From: Allolobophora icterica
Lineage: Eukaryota > Annelida > Clitellata > Crassiclitellata > Lumbricidae
Direction of reading: 5' to 3'
NCBI GenBank assembly: GCA_963556255.1
Contig: OY744607.1
Span: forward strand, 53,242,170-53,306,169
DNA: 64,000 bases
Shown: positions 34,505 to 46,800 of the stretch, in pieces
Layout: each line of letters starts with the position of its first letter
Position numbering within the stretch: the stretch's first letter is position 1
The notes under the pieces: model-generated
What the model saw: the letters and a program-made list of their open reading frames with translations, nothing else
Databases searched by the model: none
What the model was told of the DNA's origin: nothing
Made by a program: the position numbers and the translations under genes

Positions 34505-35314
34505 CACTGCGTCGAGGTCGCCATGGATATGACATATCCCCATGGAGACAGATCACCGTGGAAACCAGACTCGTTCGGTTTACTGCAGAAGGGCATGGGG
34601 GCATAGCAGTAAGAGGAGGCTGTGCTCTGAGACACTAGACCCTGGTTGTGAAAAGACGAGTGGATGAAATATCCGTCTGTTGTTTAGTTCCTTTGTCCGG
34701 AGGAAATTTTATGTTGGGTCATCGAAACTGTAGCCATTTAGTCCGTTTCCCTCGAGAAATATTTCCTGTCAACCATGCGGGTTATATGATGACACCGATT
34801 TTCAGAAATGCTGCGGATGAAGGTGTTCGTATAGGTTGATAACGGATGTTGGTTGCTAGGTTGTACACAGTGTGACATGGTGGGGGTGCCTTTAGCACGC
34901 TTGGTCCAAACTTCACCGATTGAAGGTTTGAGCCTGCTGGGGTGACTCCATGTAACGGCCTTGGCAATTTGTTCACACTCTCGTCTCTTTGGTGCTGACA
35001 GAAGATGGGATGTAAAGGGAAAGTCGTGCGATGCGCTGGACCCATGTTACCTCGAAATACATCCACTGTTGATATGTTCAGGACTTTGAAGTTCTTCCAC
35101 TGCATCCTGTTCACTTTTGGATGTCCCCTCCTTCCTTCTCTCCCTACCTCAGTCTGTGTACATCACGTTTGGACGACCCCTTGGACATTGGTGGTCGTCA
35201 AGCACTGGAGATTTTTGATAGGAAATTGATCGGATCACCAACAATAATATATTATAGACATTAGACATCTGAATTTTTACAATGATATGCTACAATTGCG
35301 CTGGTTACCATTGT
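34505..35314 (+). other. RTF1 3' flank (likely 3' UTR)
   Basis: Follows the RTF1 stop codon TGA at 34502-34504. Unique-looking sequence without a recognised repeat. No obvious AATAAA signal was found close by, so the cleavage site is undetermined. Short frames here have no motif. Confidence 0.45.
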
Positions 35315-35490
35315 TGGAACACAGTAGCCGATTGGTTAGAGCGCTCGACTCGCTATGCGGAGAGTATGGGTTTGAGCCTCCTTCCCTGAGACTTATTGTG
35401 TAGGGACCTTGAGCAAGTCCTTTACTCACAATTGCAGTGCCATTGATTGATGCTTGATCATTAGATAGTGGCACCTAATAAATGCATAGT
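35315..35490 (+). repeat. SINE S1, full length
   Basis: CAGTAGCCGATTGGTTAGAG (A box), GTATGGGTTTGAGCCTCC (B box), CTGAGACTTATTGTGTAGGG, tail AGTGGCACCTAATAAATGC. An AATAAA inside its tail could serve as a polyadenylation signal for RTF1. Confidence 0.85.
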
Positions 35491-35499
35491 AATTGCGCC

Positions 35500-37115
35500 A
35501 TCGACTGATGCTTGGTTGTTGAAGTCCATCTTGTCCTTGAGATCCGTGTGGCTTGGTTTTGGTGCGATATCGGTTGATGCCTTGTGCATTATACACTGAT
35601 TCGATAGAGGTACTAACTACAATTGTGTTAGGGGTTTTGTGTTGTCAGATCTGGAGTGCCTCTTGAAACAGCTCTATAGAAACGTGTGATTTCTGTTATA
35701 ATAATATGACAGACCTCAGAGTCAGTGGACCGTTTTATTCGGGGTTAGCTGGTACATTTTACTGTATTACTGGCAGATTCTTCAATTCGCTAGTTGCAGC
35801 AAATTTCAGTTCTGGTTACACGTATATTAGACGTACCATTGTAAGCATATGCAAGCAGAAGTGTGTTTTTGTATCAACGTTGCATACATATTTCAAAGTC
35901 TCCTTTACTGCGAGAGAGCCTTTACTGAACTACTGGGTTGCAGGTATATCGAAGCTACCGTGCGATTCATGCCATGCCTACTTTCAGCTGACTGGTGATT
36001 AATGAGGTTCATTTTGAGAATGGCGGCAGTCACGACACAAAGAATGATGCACGTGGGTGTCTGGGTCAGTGGGAGGGGTCAGCCAGCCAATTAAAACCAG
36101 CCTGTACTATAATTAACTGTCGTAACCTGGCCTTTTATTACTGACCTAACCCCAGAGCCTCTGAACGGAGTTCCGCAATCCCGCTTTACAAATAACGATC
36201 TTGCTACATGTACTTTGTCCCAGATTCTGAAATGTGTGTTTTCGACACAAAGTGTGCAGTTGACTCGTCTGAGAGATTAGGTCGAGTCAACAACACATGA
36301 TTTCGTTCTAATACCTGAAATTTTTATTTACTTACCCGTTCAAGTAGTTTGATAAAGAGTGTGCAGTTGACATTTCTGATGATTTGAGGCGCTGTTTGAT
36401 GCAGGAGAGTGCGTTTAAAATAAATGACATAGCAATAGAGAACGCATTTGTCTGTATCGATGACAAAATACGTGCGCCACTATTCTTAGAAAATTTTTAC
36501 TGCAAAACGTTTTTAGGGTTTCCACTAAACACGTTAACCCTGGTTTACGGACTGATCTTCTGGATATTGACCTGATTACGGCTTGGTTTTGGTGTGCCAT
36601 CGGTTGATGCCTTATACATTAGACACCGGCGCCATAGAAGTCACTAATTACAACTAGACACCCTTGACCATGACCTCCAAAGAGCACCAGAGTTTGCTGT
36701 CATCAATGCCGTGTCGGCATTCCCATGTGGGATCCGTAAAGAGCCTATATATGGGTCCCATATAATGCCCATGGAAATGCTGGCTATTCCATTGCTGTAA
36801 GCAGGCCCCAAAAAATTTTGGTGCCACGGCGGTCCAATCCTTGTGCAAGCTCTGTGTCGCATTTTAGCCACAATTCTATTTTAACAACTGTGACTTTCCG
36901 ATTGATGTTTGAAAATGTCGGGAGTGTTTTTGTTTTACGGTATATAAATTAAAAACACGTATGGAATTTAAACTATTGTCTTTTTGTTTGTTAGACGTCG
37001 TTACTGTTGCCAGAGGAACTCATTTGCAGAAAAATGTATTAAAAGTTTATGACGACTTCAGTTGAAAGTCAGGCCTGTGATAAGTAATGATAGATTGATA
37101 TGATAAGTAACCAGT
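35500..37115. other. Intergenic stretch with R3 fragments and a satellite unit
   Basis: R3 fragments lie at 35550-35625 and 36555-36655. One minus-strand unit related to the 181-bp array lies near 36240-36380 (GTGTGCAGTTGAC, CTGAGAGATTAG, ATACCTGAAAT). The 98-codon frame at 35706-36002 resembles nothing I know. No gene supported. Confidence 0.5.
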
Positions 37116-37119
37116 GGTA

Positions 37120-37400
37120 GGTTTATTTGAAAGTTATGATAAGTATCCATTGAGATTCACATGAAAGTTGGGATAAATATCCATTGAGATTCACATGAAA
37201 CTTGTGATAAGTATCCATTAAGATTCACATTAAACTTTTTATTAATATCCACTGGAATTCACGTGAATGTTGTGATAAGTATCCATTGAGATTCACTTGA
37301 AACTTGTGATAAGTATCCATTAAGATTCACACAAAAGTTGTGATAAGTATCCATTGAGATTCACTTTAAAGTTGTGATAAGTAATGAGTGACAGATTGAT
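37120..37400. repeat. Tandem repeat, ~37-bp unit
   Basis: About seven units of the form GATAAGTATCCATTGAG + ATTCAC + TGAAAGTTGT. Units differ by a few bases. Intergenic and non-coding. Confidence 0.9.
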
Positions 37401-37569
37401 ATGAAATTTGCGTAATAAATGACGTGATTGGTTCTTCAGGAAACAAGGAATTGTTGTTGGTGTTGGGGACTACAGGAAGCAACAAACTACCGACATTGAA
37501 TATAAGCCCACCTTATTGCAGATTACTTATTCGGTCGTCATTCCCTCGGGCACCCTCGATCTATTAAGA

Positions 37570-38868
37570 CAGAGGTTTTCAAACGTTTTGGACCAGGGAC
37601 CCCTCTTTTTTTCTAGGCATAGCTCGCGGACCCTAGTATTTACAAAGCAAAATTTAGGCCCCTATCACTTAAAATTTAATAAAAATAACAGGCAGACAGA
37701 CTATTTCCACAATACACGCTTGCTTATTTATGACGCTAAGGACTATTATGATATAAAAAGTAACACTAAATAAGTTGTTATTAACTCCCTGCAATAACTA
37801 TGGAACACAGTCAATTTTAAAAGAAATGAATTACATCGGTTTCGCCAAAAACCAGTAATGTCAGCGAGAGGGATGTGCTTGCTTTGCAAAACTATCCATA
37901 ATTGATGCCATTTTGGATAGGCTAAAGCACTGTTTTCTTACGTTTCAGAAAGTTATCCATAATACAAACAGCAAAATTATATAGTTAGCATGTAACAGCG
38001 AACGTGAACGAAATTGGGATATGCTTTGCAAATCTCTGTATTATCGTTCACTTAAAGGCTAAAATCAGGCGAAATCCACAAATTTCTAATTCTACAAGTC
38101 CAGAGTACACAATCAGGAAATAGACCAGCATATTGCAAATGAAGCCTTCACTGGAGGAACCACTAGACTTTTTTTAGCTAGCTGTGTCCTATAATTATAA
38201 TACTTAATGCTAGAGACTATAGAGCAAGTGTGTTTTTTCAGAAAACCCAAGTCAATCCAGAGTTACAATGAAAAGAAAATATAGCGTTTATGTGAACACA
38301 ACCAGAGTCCTAGCTAGAGCTTCAGTGTTTCTTCCATGGGAAAAACAACCAGACTCATTCAGTGTTGATTTTCTAAATGAAACACTTTCAGACTTTCAAA
38401 GTTTGTTTTGTGAATATCGATCTTAAACCTTTTTAAATGGAATCTAGTTGTAGGCCTACTTCAGATGAAGGCTTCAAATACATCGCGCTTACATTGGGTG
38501 CAGAAATGATTAGCAGTCGATTATCAGAAATTATATATTAAATTTGATTAAAACACACGTTTTATTAGGCTAGAACTGTAACGTGACCATAAGCCTACAT
38601 CTTATTTACGTCACTCTAGGCCCTAGTACGCAAAGAATAACTATCAGCAGCATCACAAAACTGGTGTGATCGAATACCCAATTGGATCCTTGTGGATCAT
38701 ACAGTTACAGGCATACTATACGTAGCGTATGAACTTGAAAACACAGGCTGTTAATGCTAAAACCATGCAATGTTAAGCATCACATTATTTTCAGAACGCT
38801 CTCGCGGACCCCCGCCATATCCTTCGCGGACCCCCAGGGGTCCGCGGACCACAGTTTGAAAAACTCTG
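37570..38868. mobile_element. Charlie-like hAT element with perfect 8-bp TSD
   Basis: A 1299-bp element starting CAGAGGTTTTCAAACG and ending TTTGAAAAACTCTG, with subterminal CGCGGACC repeats on both sides. It is flanked by tattaaga (37562-37569 and 38869-38876). The CAG-terminal, TTTCAAAC-type ends and the GCGGACCC motifs resemble Charlie-type hAT transposons. No transposase remains that I can recognise. Confidence 0.85.
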
Positions 38869-38876
38869 TATTAAGA

Positions 38877-39771
38877 CATCTCATTTTATTTGACCACGCT
38901 GTATTATAGAACGGAGAGGGAGAGGGATAAGTAAAGGGACTTAGAGAGCCAGGAGGAGAGGGAGGTGATGTATTAATTAGTAACTTCTGTTGCGCCGGTG
39001 TCTAATGCGCAAGACATCAACAACTTCTTTTTGACAATAGCATTAGTAATTAGTAACTTCTATTGCGCCGGTGTCTAATGCGCAAGACATCAACAACTCG
39101 TCTTTTATTTGACCGTGCTGTATTTTAGTATTACTGTCAAGACGGCGTTTAATTATATAATATGATCAGCAATTTGCGATTTTCTTGTTTGTTGACAACA
39201 CAGTAGTCGAAGAAGCCTTTGAAGAAAATCGTTCGGAGTGGATTACGATGACGTCAAAAGTCTTAGAGGTTATAGTTCGACGATTGCAGTGTTTGTCGGT
39301 GGTGAGCGATTGTGGTAAGGAATCGGGTCTGCCTGAAAAAACGGTCCGCTGCGCTGGATGATTCCGAACCTTTGTAACTTCGAATGTATGTATGTATGTA
39401 TGTAAGCTTGTATATATGTCTCCCTGTGTATGTATGTATGTATGTATGTATGCATGTAATGATGAAGGCATAGTATGACTTATGTTAAGATTCTTTCAAA
39501 GGGGCGGCGCTAATCATTTTCTTTGTAACACAGAAACTACCTACGTAAAAGAATAACTCATCTGCTGCCTTTAAATCGGGTAGTGCCAGTCCAAAGCATG
39601 GATAAAGGGAGAGGGTGGCGCTGATCATCTCCAATGACACTAAACCCGCCGTAATAGCTGCTCTGCGTCCTCTCTCTGGTCTCCGGCAACCGGACCTCCA
39701 CTGGACATCGATCTGTGGACAACCCCTCTGATACGACGCAGCGGTTGTGAATAAGCTCGTGCTTTGCGCTG
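38877..39771. other. Intergenic stretch with R3 and R4 fragments and a GTAT microsatellite
   Basis: Two near-identical R3 tails in minus orientation (38975-39015 and 39050-39095) follow each other. A (TGTA)n tract lies at 39385-39455. An R4 block lies at 39520-39640. No gene. Confidence 0.5.
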
Positions 39772-40553
39772 AGGGGTCATCCATAAAGGACGTCCGCAAT
39801 GAGGGGGAGGGAGGGGTCATCGAAATACGGATAAGGGGAGGGGGTTATGACCAGTGCGGACGTCCGCATCTAAACTTTTAAATTTGACAGTTTTTTAAAC
39901 ACAATCTTGTTTCAACCGTCCCCGAAGAAACGAAAAGGTCAGTGAATTGATTGCCTGAAACCTCATGCAGGGGCGCCCGCAGGCGGACGCACTGGACGCA
40001 CGTGCGTCCACCCACCAGATCAAATCCACACAAGTATAAGGCAGAGCATGGATATTTTTATGAACGACAATACGGCATGTTAAAGACTTGGATGTTATCT
40101 AAATTGAATTGTGTCTAATGAGTCACTCTGAGTCATTTTCAGTGTATGACTACCAGCGGCGGACAGCGAACGGGTAGGATGGGAGGGGACGGGAGGAGTG
40201 TGCGTCCAATTTTTTGGGGTGTGCGTCCACCTTTTTAAAGCCTGCGGGCGCCTCTGACCTCATGCATGGTGCAAACTTTACTGCGACTTTAAAGAGGCTT
40301 TTATTACTGCACATCCTGTGATATGAAAGCCCAGTGAGAAATTATTAATAAACGAAGATATAATAATAATAATAATTTACACGTGCACAAGGAACTGTGG
40401 AATAATTGTAAAAACAATGATGATGATATTAAAAATTGGCTTAGGTGTGCGGACGTCCGCAAAAGGGAAGGGGGTAAGGTCAAATGCGGACAAGGGGAGG
40501 GAGGGGTCCAAAGTAGGTCATATTTTGCGGACGTCCTTTATGGACGACCCCTT
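39772..40553. mobile_element. Inverted-repeat DNA transposon (superfamily unclear)
   Basis: Left end AGGGGTCATCCATAAAGG then ACGTCCGC; the right end is the complement of AGGGGTCGTCCATAAAGG then ACGTCCGC, so about 27 of 28 TIR positions agree. Internal GCGGACGTCCGC palindromes recur at both sides (39860 and 40450 regions). The target duplication is not clear (CTGA on the left, TTAG on the right). It contains a nested hAT MITE. No transposase seen. Confidence 0.7.
39968..40256. mobile_element. hAT-like MITE nested in the preceding element, perfect TSD
   Basis: A 289-bp element starting CAGGGGCGCCCGCAGG and ending CCTGCGGGCGCCTCTG. It is flanked by acctcatg (39960-39967 and 40257-40264). It lies wholly inside the 39772-40553 element and is therefore the younger insertion. 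Confidence 0.85.
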
Positions 40554-41059
40554 AGCTCTAGAGTAGCGCTTTAGAAATTTTGAGTTTACGATTATGATTA
40601 CAACTACAAGCGTCGTTTAGCAGAAACTACCTGCGAGAAATAGTAACTCCATCCAACGCTGCTTTATACTCCTGGTAGTGCCAGTCCAAAGCCTCCATTA
40701 AGGGATCATATTTTCGACCACACCTGCTCCTGTTCCATTGTGAGTCTGTTTGTTCAGCAACAACGTCCTTTAACTCGGACGCGCGTATTTGTGTTACTTA
40801 ACCAGTGAAAGGGTTCCTGCATCAATAACCAGACACAAGGAGACAGGCAGACGTACAGGGAGAGATACTAACGGAAAGGCAGACCCCCAAACACACAAAG
40901 GCCGCAGGAGCAGTAATTTCTGCTCTCGTTGACATTAGCCATCATTCTGGCTAGCACCGAGAGAGCATTTGATTAGTTTAGATTTTCAGTCGTGGCGCTA
41001 TATAAATATCTAATTACAATCACAATTACAGACAACACAGACAGAGACATACAAATAGG

Positions 41060-41107
<48 letters not shown>

Positions 41108-42311
41108 GGTAGCGGATATGTAACCGGAGTAAGTAAGACAGAGAGAGGAAGGGTCTAACAAAGGGGTTGGGAAAGACAGACAGACAGACATAATGTGACG
41201 GATAAAATCGACAGAACAATCGAGCGAGAAGGTGAAGCGTAAGCCACAGAGACAAACAATCGTACACATACAGACAGACAGACAGACAGATACAGCCGGA
41301 CAGACAAACAGATACAGCCGGACAGACAAACATACATTCGGACAGCGAAATACAAGGTTGCAACGTCGTGTGTGTGTATGCATGTGTTGTGTGTGCGCAT
41401 GCGTGTACATCGATAGGTCTTCGCTCTTTCTGTCGGGGGCAAATCACTCCAGACTCTACGCTCTTTTAATCATCCGCGGGTCAACAGAGTAGCAGGGCAT
41501 TGACCGCGATCGCCGCATGTGCCGACTACATTGGCCGACAATACACAAATATGTTTGTGTGCTTGTGTGCATGTATGTATGCATGTTTGCGTGTCTGTTT
41601 TTATGTGTGTGTATGTTTGTATGCTTGTGTGTATGTTTGTATGTATGTTTGTATGTATGTTTGTATGCTTGAGTGTATGTTTGTATGTTTGTATGCTTGT
41701 GTGCATGTTTGTGTGTATGTATGTTTGTATGCTTGTGTGTATGTTTGTATGTATGTTTGTATGCCTGCGTGTGTGTATGTATGTATGTATGTTTGTATGT
41801 ATGCTTGTGTGTATATTTATGTGTATGTATGTATGTTTATATGCGTGTAAGTTTGTATGCATGTATGTGTGTATGTATGTATGTAAGTTTGCATGTATGT
41901 GTGTGAATGTATGTATGGACGTGTATTTATGCATGTATGTATGTGTGTATCCATGGATGTATAAAAGTATATTATGTCTGCAGTATGCACGTATGCAAGC
42001 AGATATGTGCATGTGTATGTATACATGTATATGTGAAGATACTTAATAGACATACACAGAGATCGGCAGAAAGACTGGCAATCAGACAAACAAGTAGACA
42101 GACAGACAGACAGACAGACAGACGTCTCCTTGAGCTGGGACGAGGGCATTACAAAGTGCTTTCGGAGAGCAACCCTTGGTACAAAAGGGCGAGGCTACCT
42201 CGATTGAAAAACATCGTCAAAAACAACAACAAGAGGAACCCTTTGCCCCTTATTCACCTCTGAGAAGAAACCCCATGTCCTCTATCACCCCTATTTTAGA
42301 CCCTATTTCAA
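40554..42311. other. Intergenic stretch dominated by microsatellites
   Basis: An R4 block at 40605-40695, (CAGA)n at 41064-41107 and 41268-41292, a long (TGTATGTT)n tract at about 41540-41960, and (CAGA)n again at 42090-42122. Open frames of 100-180 codons are repeat artefacts. No gene. Confidence 0.6.
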
Positions 42312-42580
42312 GATAGTCTAGTGGACTGTCATTCGAGAGGTCGGGGGTTAAAATCCCCGCCAGGGCAGATATTTAGTTCGAGATTTCTCCTCCACCTGCG
42401 CCCCCAATAGGCAACTCAGCTGTAATGAGTACACTGACCGTACACCGTCGGTGGGAAGACGAGACGGCGAGAGAGAGGACTGCCACCCCATCGTATGCCG
42501 GGGCTAAGAAAATTTAGTCGCCAACGCTTCATGCTCATGGCTGGCTCTCATGGTATAGGTTTAGGGACTGCCTTTCTAGT
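42312..42580 (+). repeat. SINE S2
   Basis: AGATAGTCTAGTGGACTGTC, B-box-like GGGGTTAAAATCCCC, CTCCACCTGCGCCCCC, TAATGAGTACACTGACCG, GTGGGAAGACGAGACGGCG, CTCATGGCTGGCTCTCATGG. Full S2 order. Confidence 0.8.
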
Positions 42581-43022
42581 ACTTCACAACCCCTATTTCC
42601 CCTTTTGTCCCTGACTCAACCCCTCCGCTTCTTTAGCACCCTTTTTTCTCAACACACAAGACATTTCTCCACTGAGGGCTCTAACCAATCCTATTTCACC
42701 CCTCTTCGTATCTTCCGTCGCAACCCTTTTCACAGCACCCCAAAACATCCGACCATTGAGGGCTCCACTGACTTCTTTTTGCCCTCTGTCTATAATCTTT
42801 TAACCTCTTTGCCTTTGACCCTCCATGGCACCCTTATTTACAACACCCCAAAAGAGTTACCCCATTTAACGCTCAACATTCTTCTCTCTACCCTTTGCCG
42901 TTAATCTTGCTCGTTTGCCCCTTGCCCCATCTCGCGCCCTGTTTACAGACAAGAGGTAAAGAAACAGACAGAAAGACAGGGTTACAGAGACAGACAAACA
43001 GGTGCTAGCAAAGAGAAAGAGA

Positions 43023-43078
<56 letters not shown>

Positions 43079-43118
43079 AAGACAGAGAGAAAGAGAAGGA
43101 GAGAGAGAAAAAGATAGA

Positions 43119-43155
<37 letters not shown>

Positions 43156-43229
43156 GGACGGACGGACGGACGGACGGACGGACGGACGGACGGACGGACG
43201 GACGGATAGATAGATAGATAGATAGATAG
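42581..43229. repeat. Stretch ending in compound microsatellite, host site of the LTR element
   Basis: 42581-42905 is pyrimidine-rich, with CACCCC phrases and no known family. From 42950 come (CAGA)n, (GT)n, (AGAT)n, then about 60 bp of (GACG)n (43154-43206) and (GATA)n up to the LTR. Confidence 0.75.
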
Positions 43230-43706
43230 TGTCAACCCAATCCTTCCGTTGACAATCCTTTTGATTAAATCCTTGTTCTCTTCGTACTTAACGCCTATTT
43301 AACGTTCACCTTTTGAACACTAATTCTACGTATAAGTATAACCTGAACTAATCAGCAACACAGTTTAATATCCTTTAGTTTAATAAGAAACAAACAGACA
43401 GAACTCAATTCGATTACAACTCAACTAGTCAGCCACACTACTACAGCGAACACACTCGAATTCAAACTTCTCTAGTCAGCATAATTCTTCGCGCCTCTTG
43501 ACACACCTGTCCTCTGTGCGCATAAGCGAACTCTAATAATATACATATAGCGCGCCGCTGCCGATATCGGCCGGCCGCGCGTGTCACTAAGACTAAACGT
43601 TATACATCTATCATATATACATATACACGTGAAACTAAAGTAAGCGCACTAAATATATACGCTAAATACCTCGCACTGCAAAACTGTACACAAAACTCAG
43701 TTCACA
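43230..43706 (-). repeat. 3' LTR of the Gmr1-type element (477 bp)
   Basis: In element orientation it starts TGTGAACTGAG and ends GGGTTGACA (TG...CA). By eye it is identical to the other LTR. It contains a GC-rich palindromic block (GCCGATATCGGC, GGCCGGCC) near 43556-43576. Confidence 0.95.
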
Positions 43707-43726
43707 TTACCTCCTTCCTTTTTCTG
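43707..43726 (-). promoter_or_regulatory. Polypurine tract for plus-strand priming
   Basis: On the minus strand, directly before the 3' LTR, the sequence reads AAAAAGGAAGGAGGTAA. A purine run abutting the LTR is where plus-strand DNA synthesis starts in LTR elements. Confidence 0.8.
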
Positions 43727-43822
43727 GAATTGAGCAAATTAAATTTCAAAATTTGCGAAATTACCATAATACATGAAACATATATATATATCTAACTAAT
43801 TAATGAACAGTCTTACGATTAC

Positions 43823-46800
43823 TTATAACCTTGACAAACAATCAGCAATAACATTCAATCTGCCCTTCTTGTACTTCACCTCAACATCAAAAGTTTGTAA
43901 GGCTAACGCCCAACGCACAAGTTTAGCAGACTTAGACATTGACTCAGTCAAATATGTAAGAGGATTATGATCAGTAAAAATGAAAATTTTTGATCCAATT
44001 ATAATTTCTTTTAACTTGTTTAGAGCCCAAACAATAGCATAGGCCTCCTTTTCCACAGTAGCCCATCTCTTCTGGGTATCAGTTAATTTCTGACTGATAA
44101 ATGACACAGGGCGTTCTATTCCCTTGTCGTTCATCTGTGTTAAAACAGCACCGACTGCAAAGTCACTACTATCGCAGTACAAATTGAATGGTTTTCCCAC
44201 TTCAAAAACATATAACACTACTTTGGATCGCACAGCCTCTTTAAGTAAATCAAATGCTTGCTGATGTTCAACAGTCCAATCAATCTTATCAGAAACACGT
44301 TTACTAGTTAAATCAGATAAAGGTTTCGCAATCTGTGCAAAGTCCTTAATAAACTGTCTGTAATAATTAAAAAATCCAAGCAGTTGCTTAACTTGCTTCT
44401 TAGTTTCTGGGATCTTCAGATTAGTCAAACTTTCAATTCTGTCTGGATTCATCTTTATCTTACCAGACCCAACCACATGACCGATAAACCTTACTTCACT
44501 CTTACCAAATATGCATTTTTTCAAATTCAAGGTAATATTATGCAATCGCATTTGCTTCAAGAATGCATCTAACTGCTGTAAATGAATTTTCCAACTGTCA
44601 GAATGCACAGCAATGTCATCAACATACGGTTCTGCAAAGTCACTTATAGGCTGTAAAACTACATTTATCGCCTTAACAAAAGTTCGGCCTGAATTTATCA
44701 TTCCAAAAGGAACACGAGTAAATTCATACAGTCCATTATGTGTTACAAAAGCTGTCTTCCATTGATCAGATTGTTTTACAGGACAAGTCCAATAAGCACT
44801 TCGACAGTCCAAAATAGAAATCACATTAGACTTTCCAACTTTGTTCAAAACGTCTCTGACAATCGGCATCGGATATTTACAATCCACTGTGAATGAGTTA
44901 ATGTATCTGTAGTCACAGGCAAGTCTCAAAGATCCGTCTTTCTTTTTAACAATAACCAAAGGGCTTGCCATTCTGCTCGATGATGGTTTAATAATGTTTG
45001 TTTTTAACATTTCTTTGATCTGACGTTCCACTTCTGATCGATAAATCAAAGGAATTCGATATGCTGCAAATTCCTTTCCACGAAATCCTGGTTTTAGTTC
45101 AATTTCATGTTCAACCAATGTACATAATCCGGGTTTTTCTGAAAATCTGTCACAGTATTTGTTCAAAACTTTCAACAACTGTTCTTGCTGAGTTACTGTC
45201 AAATGGCTAATTTGTTCAGGATCGAGGTTAAGTGAATTCTTGTCATCTTGAACCTCATTCCTCATTGGTAATTCAACCACTGAACCAAAATCTTCATCTT
45301 CTTCAACGATTAAACCACAACTTAATGCTCGAGTAATATATTTTCTGATCTTGTTGGCGTGAATTATTTTTCGACCATTTTCACCCATATCGACTAAATA
45401 AGAGTACTTTGATCTTCGATGTATGATCGTACATGGACCATGCCATCGAGAAATAAGTTTGTTTGTTGACGTTGGATACAAAACGATGACTTTCTCACCA
45501 GCTTCAAATTCTTTGTGCTTTGCTCTCTTGTTATACTGATTCGTGTATTGTAATTGCTTTTCTCGAGAGTAGGATTCTGCAAACAATAATGCTTTCTCCA
45601 TATTTTCTTTGAGTTCTTTTAAATACTTTTCTGGTTTAACTCCAACATGAGGTGGTAAGTTTATTTCTCTAGCCCAACTCTCTTTTAATATTGCCAATGG
45701 TCCTCTCGGAATTTTCCCATAGACAAGCATATATGGTGATACTCCAGTAGTTGCATTCGGCACTTCTCGTAATGCCCACACTGTGAAAGGAATTATCTTG
45801 TGCCATTTCCTCGGGTTGTCTATTATCACATGATGGATCATCTTTTTAAATGTCTGATTCCATCTCTCTACTAATCCAGCAGCTTCTGGGTGTCCTGGTG
45901 TGTCGAATCGTGGACTACAGCCCATTAAATTGAGAAATTCTCTTGTCAAACTGGCTGTGAAGTTCGTTCCTTGGTCACTTGTAATCACGGACGGCACACC
46001 AACGTTCATGAACAGTTCCGTCAACGCTTCACACACAGCCTTCGCTGTCAGCGATTTCAATAAGAAGATTGTAGGCCATCTGGTGCACGAGTCCACAATG
46101 CATAAACAATACTTGTGACCTGCAGCAGATACTGGATCAATCGGGCCAACGAGGTCCATCGTCATTCTCTTGAAGGCGACCTCTTCTCTTGAGACTGGAG
46201 TGATAGGCACTCTATCCATCACCAGACTCCTTGCCTTTAATTGACACTTCTCACAAGACTTACAAAATTTCACAATGTCTCTTCTCATCTTTGGCCATAC
46301 AAAAGATAATTTTATTCGTTCTCTTGTTTTCTCTTCTCCTAGATGTCCTCCAAACACTGATTCATGCGCCAATTCCATCACTTTAATTCGTCTCTCTTTT
46401 GGTAACACTAGTTGATATATCGTCTGGTCTAATATCTGATATTTCTTATGCAATAAACCGTTGATCACACAGAATTCAGATTCTTTCTCTTGTGCTAACT
46501 TCCACCACGGCTTCAACGATTCATCATTTCTCTGTTGCTCTTCGAACTTCTTCGAATCGGCAATCTGCACCTTTTGTTCTTCATCCATTTCTTCATCTCT
46601 ATACAAGTCTCCTATCCCCACATCACATTCATTGTCTTCTTCCGTTTCATTTAATGTGCCATTCTCGCATGCAGCCATCTCTTGCTCGTTTATCTCTGAT
46701 GTTACACCATCTCGCGATAAGCTTCGTTGCTTATTACTTTCGTTTTCCTCATCACTTGAACTTTCAGTTTCACTCTTCTCATCAACATCTACCATTTCCT

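Noticed and set aside
35706..36002. 98-codon plus-strand frame in intergenic sequence
   Set aside because: No family resemblance, no splice context, and length possible by chance in 64 kb.
37120..37400. CRISPR-like array
   Set aside because: The units are contiguous diverged repeats without unique spacers, and the DNA is animal nuclear sequence.
41470..42046. Frames of up to 180 codons on both strands
   Set aside because: Produced by the TGTATGTT repeat.
43707..43822. An env-like gene after pol
   Set aside because: Only 116 bp separate the pol stop from the LTR, so there is no room for env.
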